Origin: Anaerolineae bacterium
Lineage (GTDB): Bacteria > Chloroflexota > Anaerolineae > Anaerolineales > Villigracilaceae
DNA length: 10,336 bases
Assembly (NCBI GenBank): GCA_017303735.1
Contig: JAFLCF010000157.1
Span: 1-10,336 of the forward strand
Direction: 5' to 3'
In this document: positions 5,561 to 10,336 of the stretch, in pieces
Numbering within the stretch: the first letter of the stretch is position 1
How the letters are laid out: each line of letters starts with the position of its first letter
Notes under the pieces: generated by a model
Databases searched by the model: none
The model's input: the letters and a program-made list of their open reading frames with translations, nothing else
Told to the model about the DNA's origin: nothing
Made by a program: the position numbers and the translations under genes

Positions 5561-6736
5561 TTAACTGCCCCAGCCGCGGGTCAATACGATCTCTTCTTTT
5601 TTGCCGGTGCGGATGCGGTACAGCCAGCGGATGATATCGGGTGCGGCGATGAAAACGATCACCATACCTTGAATGATCGAAATGATGTCAATGGGGATAT
5701 TCGCCATCGACTGCATATCGGTCGCGCCAGAGCGCAGGAAGCCAAAAAGCAAAGCCGAAAGGATGACGCCGAATGGGTGACTCCTTCCCAACAAAGCGAG
5801 AGCGATCGCATCAAACCCGTACCCAGCTGAGAATCCCTGCCCCACCCAGTGATCCACGCCGAGAACTTGAGATGCCCCTGCCAGCCCAGCCAGCCCACCC
5901 GCAAGGAACATGACCAGCACAAAATTGCGGATGATGTTCATACCGGCATACTTCGCGCCATCGGGGTTGGCTCCCACCGTGCGGATCTCAAACCCCAATG
6001 TGGTTTTGAAAAGGAACCAGTACACGAGATATGCCACCAACAGCGCCAGGAAGAAACCCAGATTGAAGCGCAACGGGTCTGGGAAGAAGCGCGGCAATTC
6101 TGCTGATTCGAGAATGGTGGGGGTCACCGGGCGGAAGCCGGGACCTTTCATCGGTCCGTTCAGGAGCCAATCGCTCAGACGGAATGCGATCCAGTTCATC
6201 ATGATCGTGTTGACCACCTCATGCGCCCCAAAGCGGGCTTTGAGATAACCAGGGATCATGCCCCAGACGGCTCCACCCAATGCACCGCCCAGAATGGCAA
6301 GCGGCAAGTGAATGATCATGGGCAGTCCGCTCAGGCTATAGCCCACAAAAGCCGAGGCCAACGCACCGATGAAGAACTGTCCTTCTGCGCCAATATTGAA
6401 CAGACCACAGCGGAAGCCCAGTGCCACAGAAAGACCGGCAAAGATATACGGTGTGGCAGTCACCAGGCTTTCGGTGAAGGGATAAAGGGCTTTTAACAGC
6501 GCTTTCGTTTCGCCCGAGCTGAAGTACACACCCAGCCCGTTGAAAAAGTCTATCGGGTTACCGAAAGAACCTTCAAAGAGAGCGCCATAAGCGACCAACG
6601 GATTTTCGCCGCTGATAAGGATAACGATTGCGCCAATGATCAATCCCGTTAACACGGCGAGGACAGGGATCATTAATTCCTGCCAGAGAGCACTGCGTTT
6701 ATTTTCTTTTATTGCGGGAGCGGCTGTATTACTCAC
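5561..6736 (-). CDS. BMP-family ABC importer, first permease (NupP/YufP-like), 391 aa
   Basis: This is a membrane-spanning subunit of the same importer. It opens with a short cytosolic tail, a first membrane helix at about 22-42 and an outside loop. The family core includes TPYIFAGLSVALGFRCGLFN and the diagnostic FNIGAEGQ (113-120), AHEVVNTIMMNWIA (171-184), the ATPase-contact stretch TVGANPDGAKYAGMN (253-267) and a Gly/Ala-rich helix LAGGLAGLAGA (278-288). The tail is basic, as expected for the cytosolic end. The start is GTG at 6736, chosen because AGGAG sits 8 nt upstream and overlaps the ATPase stop codon. Its sister permease follows 10 nt after its stop. The two differ in sequence (FNIGAEGQ here, NIGIEG there), which fits a heterodimeric channel. 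Confidence 0.94.
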   Translation of the reverse strand: MSNTAAPAIKENKRSALWQELMIPVLAVLTGLIIGAIVILISGENPLVAYGALFEGSFGNPIDFFNGLGVYFSSGETKALLKALYPFTESLVTATPYIFAGLSVALGFRCGLFNIGAEGQFFIGALASAFVGYSLSGLPMIIHLPLAILGGALGGAVWGMIPGYLKARFGAHEVVNTIMMNWIAFRLSDWLLNGPMKGPGFRPVTPTILESAELPRFFPDPLRFNLGFFLALLVAYLVYWFLFKTTLGFEIRTVGANPDGAKYAGMNIIRNFVLVMFLAGGLAGLAGASQVLGVDHWVGQGFSAGYGFDAIALALLGRSHPFGVILSALLFGFLRSGATDMQSMANIPIDIISIIQGMVIVFIAAPDIIRWLYRIRTGKKEEIVLTRGWGS

Positions 6737-6744
6737 AGATACAA

Positions 6745-6749
6745 CTCCT
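6745..6749 (-). promoter_or_regulatory. Ribosome site for the GTG-start permease, overlapping the ATPase stop
   Basis: On the minus strand TAGGAG contains both the TAG stop of the ATPase (6750-6748) and the AGGAG site (6749-6745) of the next gene. It sits 8 nt before GTG 6736. This fixes the GTG start and suggests translational coupling of ATPase and permease. Confidence 0.75.
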
Positions 6750-8280
6750 AATTCTTGTTCGAGGTTTCAGAGGGATGCACGCCTGCCATCAACAGACCAA
6801 GCTGTTCCTTGGTGGCAGAGGCGGCGTCTACGATCGCCATGATCTGACCTTTGTACATCACAGCGATGCGGTCAGAAAGGGCAAGGATCTCATCCAATTC
6901 AGAGGAGACCAGCAGAACCCCGGTGCCCTCGTCGCGTTTCTTGATGATCTGCGAATGGATATATTCGATGGAGCCAACATCCAGCCCGCGGGTCGGTTGA
7001 GAGGCGATCAGCAGTTCGATCGGGCGGGAAAACTCACGTGCCACGATCACCTTTTGCTGGTTGCCGCCTGAAAGCGTCCCCGCATTGACGTAGATGTTCG
7101 GTGTGCGTACATCGTATTGCTTCACCAATTCTTCCGCATTATTGAAAATGGGCTGCGGCTGCAAAGACACCCCTTTGGCGAACGGCGGTTTGTAATAGGT
7201 GCAGAGCATCATGTTATCGTGGATCGGGAAGGACAGGATCAAACCATGCCGTTGCCGGTCTTCAGGGATATGAGCCACACCGCGTTCGAGGATTTTGCGC
7301 GGGCTGGCGTGATGAATGGCTTCATCCAGCAAGTGGATCGTACCGGATTCAACCGGGAGCAAACCGGTCAGAGCATAGACAAGCTCCGTCTGCCCATTGC
7401 CCTGCACGCCTGCCACCCCCAAGACTTCACCTTTATGTACATCGAGTGATACGCCCTGAACCGTCAGATGCTGGCGTTCGTCGCGCACATACAGATCTCT
7501 GACCTCAAGCACTGCGCCTGCTGGTTTGGCAGGAGATTTTTGCACAACCAGATTCACATCACGCCCGACCATCATGGTGGCAAGGATCTCTGAGGTTGCA
7601 TTCTCTGGGTTGATCGAACCGACCACGGTTCCCAACCGCAGGACGGTGATATCGTCGGCAACCGCCAGAACTTCCTTTAGTTTATGCGTGATGAAAATAA
7701 TGGATTTCCCTGCCTTGATCAGTGTATCGATGATCTTGAACAGACCTTCCACTTCCTGTGGTGTCAATACTGCCGTCGGCTCGTCAAGGATAAGGATATC
7801 TGCCTGGCGATACAGCACTTTGATGATCTCCACGCGCTGTTGAATGCCCACCGGCAGGTCTTTGACATAGGCATGAGGGTCCACTTCGAGACCGTACTGA
7901 TTGGAAATTTCCTTAATTCGATTGGCAACCTTTTCCTGATCGAGAAAGACGCCGTTCTTCACCGGCTCAACCCCTAACATCACATTCTCGGTCACGGTCA
8001 TCACCGGCACAAGCATGAAATGCTGATGCACCATGCCAATGCCCTGTGCAATGGCATCATTCGGACCTTGAATATCCACCTCTTTACCGCGGACGATGAT
8101 CTTGCCCTCATCGGGTTTATACAACCCGTAGAGGATATTCATCAGCGTGCTTTTCCCTGCCCCGTTCTCCCCCAATAAGGCAAGGATCTTTCCTTCCCGC
8201 AGGGTAATGCTGATCTTGTCGTTTGCCAGAACGCCGGGAAACCGTTTGGTAATACCCTGCAATTCGAGAACGTTCGTCAT
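6748..8280 (-). CDS. BMP-family ABC importer, double ATP-binding protein (NupO/YufO-like), 510 aa
   Basis: This cytosolic ATPase has two fused nucleotide-binding domains, the form used by sugar (CUT2) and BMP-type importers. Domain 1 is complete: Walker A GENGAGKST (37-45), Q-loop Gln86, signature PVGIQQR (143-149), Walker B ILILDEP (162-168) and switch His199. In the signature Pro143 stands where LSxGxQQR would have Ser. Domain 2 (from about 257) is degenerate as usual in this class: GVQGNGQT (291-298) lacks the Walker A Lys, the signature LSGGNQQK (403-410) is intact, ASQPTRGLD has Gln for the catalytic Glu, and Ser replaces the switch His (VSSEL). One competent hydrolysis site is therefore expected. 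The ATG at 8280 has GGAGGG 6 nt upstream. It is first of a three-gene operon, and its stop overlaps the next ribosome site. Similarity to NupO suggests nucleoside import, but the substrate is not proven. Confidence 0.95.
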   Translation of the reverse strand: MTNVLELQGITKRFPGVLANDKISITLREGKILALLGENGAGKSTLMNILYGLYKPDEGKIIVRGKEVDIQGPNDAIAQGIGMVHQHFMLVPVMTVTENVMLGVEPVKNGVFLDQEKVANRIKEISNQYGLEVDPHAYVKDLPVGIQQRVEIIKVLYRQADILILDEPTAVLTPQEVEGLFKIIDTLIKAGKSIIFITHKLKEVLAVADDITVLRLGTVVGSINPENATSEILATMMVGRDVNLVVQKSPAKPAGAVLEVRDLYVRDERQHLTVQGVSLDVHKGEVLGVAGVQGNGQTELVYALTGLLPVESGTIHLLDEAIHHASPRKILERGVAHIPEDRQRHGLILSFPIHDNMMLCTYYKPPFAKGVSLQPQPIFNNAEELVKQYDVRTPNIYVNAGTLSGGNQQKVIVAREFSRPIELLIASQPTRGLDVGSIEYIHSQIIKKRDEGTGVLLVSSELDEILALSDRIAVMYKGQIMAIVDAASATKEQLGLLMAGVHPSETSNKN

Positions 8281-8330
8281 ACCAAGCCCTCCATGTTCAT
8301 GAATTCATTAGATATCAAAGGTCTTTTTTG

Positions 8331-8355
8331 CACCGCTCCATTATAAAGGAGGGTG
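8331..8355 (-). promoter_or_regulatory. Candidate -10 box within an inverted repeat, upstream of the ATPase operon
   Basis: TATAAT (minus strand, 8340-8345) lies 59 nt upstream of the ATPase start. It is flanked by near-inverted arms CACCGCTCC (8331-8339) and GGAGGGTG (8348-8355), which match apart from one inserted G. This is the layout of an operator over a promoter. No convincing -35 hexamer is visible. The rest of the 216-bp gap (8281-8496) holds the ATPase ribosome site and the bmpA terminator; I see nothing else in it. Confidence 0.4.
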
Positions 8356-8442
8356 CATGAAAATTGGATGTTAAGATGAAAACACCTTTTGGTATCTACT
8401 TATGATTTTCTTCTATGAACACCTTACCGGAACATAGGGTAG

Positions 8443-8479
8443 AAAAAAGCCGAGGGAGATTTCCTCCCTCGGCTTTTTT
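8443..8479 (-). terminator. Intrinsic terminator after bmpA
   Basis: A 16-bp perfect stem has GC core GCCGAGGGAG/CTCCCTCGGC (8449-8458 with 8464-8473), flanking A/T pairs and a 5-nt loop. Read on the minus strand it ends in TTTTTTCTA. It starts 17 nt after the bmpA stop and separates the binding protein from the ATPase operon. Confidence 0.9.
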
Positions 8480-8496
8480 TAGTTCAGTCGAGTGAA

Positions 8497-9510
8497 TTAG
8501 CGGACAGCAATGGAGCCGTCAATGATGCCTTGTGTAACAGCATCGAGCTCTGCCTTGAGTTCGTCTGAAGCGCCAGCAACAGGAGCGAGACCCACGCCGC
8601 CGTTGGCGAGTGTACCGACGTACAAACCGCCTGCGAAGGTTTCTTCCTTGACAGCCTTGACAGCTTCGAACACAGCCACGTTCATGTTCTTGAGAACGCT
8701 GGTCAGAACAACGCTAGAGTATTCCGAAGCGGAAACGGTCCAGTCGGTGTCCACACCAATGATCATGCAGGAGCCACTTTCCTGGCAGTAGGCAGCGCCG
8801 CCGAGACCAGCAGGACCAGCCACCGGCATGACGACATCAGCGCCTTCTTGAACGAGGGATTCGGTAATGGCGCGGCCATCATCGAGAGATTCGAAGTTAC
8901 CGATGAAGGAACCATCAGCAGCTTCGCTGCTCCAGCCGAGCACTTCCACGTTCGTGCCCTTCTGCTCGTTGTAGTATTTCACACCGGCTTCGAAACCGAT
9001 CATGAAGTCAGCCACAGGCGGGATGTTGATACCACCCCAAGTGGCAACTTTGCCGGTCTTGGTGGAGGCGGCTGCAGAATAACCAGCAAGGAAGGAAGCC
9101 TGATCGGTGGCGAAGACCAAACCGAGAACATTCGGGATGGTAGGATCATAGGCGAAGTCTACGATGGCGAACTTGGCTTCGGGGTTGGCTTCAGCAGCAG
9201 CTTTGGTGGCATCGCCAAGAAGGAAGCCGACGGTCACGATCAGGTCGGTGTCTTCATCCAGGAACTGCTGAATGTTCTTTTCGTAATCAGCCTGCTGGGT
9301 GGATTCCAAGTACTTGCCTTCCACACCGAGTTCGGCGACAGCCTTTTCAATACCGGCGTATGCGGTGGCATTGAAGGACTTGTCATCGATACCGCCGAGG
9401 TCGGTCACCTGACCAACTTTGAGCGCGTCACTGGCTGCACCGCCGCCACAGGCAGCGAGAACCAATGAGGCAACGATCAACGTTGCCATAACAAAATAAA
9501 TTTTCTTCAT
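8497..9510 (-). CDS. bmpA: BMP-family substrate-binding lipoprotein of the importer (337 aa)
   Basis: This is the extracellular, lipid-anchored ligand-binding protein that delivers substrate (in known relatives such as PnrA and NupN, nucleosides) to the permeases. Residues 1-21 form a lipoprotein signal with lipobox LAAC (Cys21). The mature part begins with the family hallmark KVGQVTDLGGIDDKSFN (31-47), where the DDKSFN loop helps form the ligand site in relatives. Further family blocks are IVTVGFLLGDA, the ATDQASFLAGYSAA helix, GFEAGVKYYN (172-181), GADVVMPVAGPAGLG (223-237), IIGVDTDW (250-257) and VVLTSVLKNMNVAVFEAV (267-284). Cys242 and Cys248 may form a small disulfide loop. The length is normal for the family. 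The ATG at 9510 has GAGGAG 10 nt upstream (9521-9526). It has its own promoter and terminator, so it can be made in excess over the membrane parts encoded next. Confidence 0.95.
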   Translation of the reverse strand: MKKIYFVMATLIVASLVLAACGGGAASDALKVGQVTDLGGIDDKSFNATAYAGIEKAVAELGVEGKYLESTQQADYEKNIQQFLDEDTDLIVTVGFLLGDATKAAAEANPEAKFAIVDFAYDPTIPNVLGLVFATDQASFLAGYSAAASTKTGKVATWGGINIPPVADFMIGFEAGVKYYNEQKGTNVEVLGWSSEAADGSFIGNFESLDDGRAITESLVQEGADVVMPVAGPAGLGGAAYCQESGSCMIIGVDTDWTVSASEYSSVVLTSVLKNMNVAVFEAVKAVKEETFAGGLYVGTLANGGVGLAPVAGASDELKAELDAVTQGIIDGSIAVR

Positions 9511-9542
9511 TTTATTTCTTCTCCTCTAGAAGATAGATTAGA

Positions 9543-9564
9543 AAGGTTTGCTTATGCAAGCCTT
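9543..9564 (-). promoter_or_regulatory. Inverted repeat in the bmpA leader
   Basis: Arms AAGGTTTGC (9543-9551) and GCAAGCCTT (9556-9564) pair over 9 positions with one mismatch that would be a G-U pair in RNA, around the loop TTAT. It starts about 12 nt downstream of the predicted -10, near the expected transcription start. It could be a repressor operator or a leader stem. The string TGCAAGCCT within it recurs at 9601-9609, overlapping the -35. Confidence 0.4.
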
Positions 9565-9576
9565 ACGACATTGATA

Positions 9577-9605
9577 AGTATAAATCTACTCCAATCATTG
9601 TGCAA
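9577..9605 (-). promoter_or_regulatory. Probable sigma-70-type promoter of bmpA
   Basis: On the minus strand TTGCAC (9600-9605) and TATACT (9577-9582) are separated by exactly 17 nt. The -10 matches five of six consensus positions and the -35 keeps TTG. The leader would be about 60 nt. The site is in the 106-bp gap after the upstream BMP-family gene, where no terminator is seen, so read-through from that gene is also possible. Confidence 0.55.
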
Positions 9606-9616
9606 GCCTGAACAAG

Positions 9617-10336
9617 TTAAGGTTTTTCAATTGCAATATTTGTCTTAATTTCCCCATTTAAAAGCAGATGTAGCAGGGTTTCCAACTCCAAAACCTGTTC
9701 AGGTGAGAAGCTCGGATTCGGCTGTACGAACTGAATCTGACCGATTCGTCCTCCGTTTGTCTCTCCAACCTGCACCGCCCGCATCACTTCCTCGCCCTCG
9801 AGCCGGGCAGCCCCATAAAAAGAGGTCACCACGCCCAAACCGGACCCTGCCAATGCCGCCGCCTGGTCTCGCTCTGCCCCAATGGCATACAGCCCAAAAT
9901 CGGTAGCCGCTTTCAACGCCCCTTGTGCAGTGACTCCGCCTGCTGCAAAAAGCACATCCGCGCCGCGGGAGATCAGGTCACTGCCGGTTTCATAGCCCCA
10001 GGTTTCGTCAATAAATAATTTTTCGCGGTCGCCGTTCTCATTGTAGATCACCAGGGCTTGCACTTGGGTCTGTGCCGTTTCGTTTGCAAATTCCACCCCT
10101 GCGCGAAAGCCTTCGCAGTAGCGCCACATCGCATCGATGCCAGAGGTTTCGCAGGCGGCTGCCACAATACCGGTGCGGGTCAATTGGGCGGCAGTCACCC
10201 CGGCGGCGAAGCCCATTTGGTCTTCGGGAAAAGTCAGGGAGATGAGGTTGGGGCGAGTCTGCTCAGAGGGTTGATTCAAGCCCACGAAGACAGAATCAGG
10301 ATACAGGTCGGCGTTTTGAAGCGTGGCATTATCCAA
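9617..10336 (-). CDS. Second BMP-family binding protein, N-terminus beyond window
   Basis: The frame enters from the right edge, where the first codon read is TTG within the gene rather than a proven start, and stops at 9617-9619; 239 residues are visible. BMP-family blocks are present: FPEDQMGFAAGVTAAQLTRTG (like the DQ-x-FLAGY helix of bmpA), WRYCEGFRAGVEFAN, SRGADVLFAAGGVTAQGALK and GLGVVTSFYGAARLEGEEVM. At the ligand-site block where bmpA has GVDTDW this protein has GAERDQ, so its ligand or binding mode may differ. Two cysteines (AACETS and WRYCEG) may pair. The tail (NGEIKTNIAIEKP) corresponds to the end of bmpA. It precedes bmpA on the same strand with a 106-bp gap. It could serve the same transporter or act as a sensor or orphan binding protein. 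The N-terminal signal cannot be checked here. Confidence 0.88.
   Translation of the reverse strand: MDNATLQNADLYPDSVFVGLNQPSEQTRPNLISLTFPEDQMGFAAGVTAAQLTRTGIVAAACETSGIDAMWRYCEGFRAGVEFANETAQTQVQALVIYNENGDREKLFIDETWGYETGSDLISRGADVLFAAGGVTAQGALKAATDFGLYAIGAERDQAAALAGSGLGVVTSFYGAARLEGEEVMRAVQVGETNGGRIGQIQFVQPNPSFSPEQVLELETLLHLLLNGEIKTNIAIEKP

Noticed and set aside
6748..8280. Degenerate second nucleotide-binding domain as a sign of gene decay
   Set aside because: Loss of the Walker A Lys and catalytic Glu in domain 2 is the normal state in this importer class, and the gene is otherwise intact.
8281..8496. Possible purine riboswitch before the nucleoside-type transporter operon
   Set aside because: I looked for a long structured leader. 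The only strong hairpin is the bmpA terminator, which lies upstream of the candidate promoter, and the leader of about 50 nt is too short for a purine riboswitch.
8848..9468. 206-codon open frame on the plus strand
   Set aside because: It lies wholly antisense to bmpA, which has strong family motifs. The translation shows no recognisable domain, and the frame is explained by the codon bias of the real gene.
4288..10336. Importer read as a ribose or simple-sugar (CUT2) transporter
   Set aside because: The ATPase and permease folds are shared with that class, but the binding protein has BMP-family motifs (GGIDDKSFN, GVDTDW) and there are two distinct permeases, which fits the BMP/nucleoside type better.

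Overview
The window looks like a stretch of chromosome from a Chloroflexota bacterium, most likely class Anaerolineae. This is inferred from gene content, not from a marker gene. The clue is a run of lipoproteins that join a lipobox, an Ala/Thr/Gln segment, a Thr-Pro-rich linker and an NBR1-type 'four-tryptophan' (FW, Ig-like) domain, a style I associate with Anaerolineae. Every gene I can support lies on the minus strand, so transcription runs from right to left. No RNA gene, CRISPR array, transposase or phage gene was seen.

Right half (about 4229-10336): a BMP-family (PnrA/NupN-like) ABC importer, probably for nucleosides or purines. In transcription order it contains a second BMP-family binding protein (9617 to beyond the right edge, N-terminus missing), a complete lipoprotein substrate-binding protein bmpA (8497-9510) with a recognisable promoter and a strong terminator, and then a separate ATPase-permease-permease unit (8280 down to 4288). 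That unit has very short gene gaps and ends at an intrinsic terminator. Placing the terminator between bmpA and the ATPase fits a binding protein made in excess over the membrane parts. The importer would work as lipid-anchored BmpA outside, two permeases in the membrane and one double-headed ATPase inside.

Left half (1-4154): four tandem but separately transcribed lipoprotein genes (299, 324, 423 and at least 203 residues), each carrying one FW/NBR1 Ig-like domain. Two (299 and 324 aa) share a C-terminal Ig/PKD-like domain that ends in Cys-Pro. The third has a different beta-rich C-terminal domain and a free Thr-Pro tail. The fourth is cut by the left edge. Each start codon has a good Shine-Dalgarno sequence and an AT-rich -10-like hexamer about 25-29 nt upstream. 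Two of the genes are followed by hairpins placed as terminators; a third is followed by a perfect 19-bp stem-loop that does not look like a terminator and may be a dispersed repeat.

The most interesting content is this lipoprotein family, whose bacterial role is not established. All four members keep a cysteine pair that brackets the start of the FW domain, suggesting a disulfide. No sequence evidence links the lipoproteins functionally to the importer beyond adjacency and shared strand.
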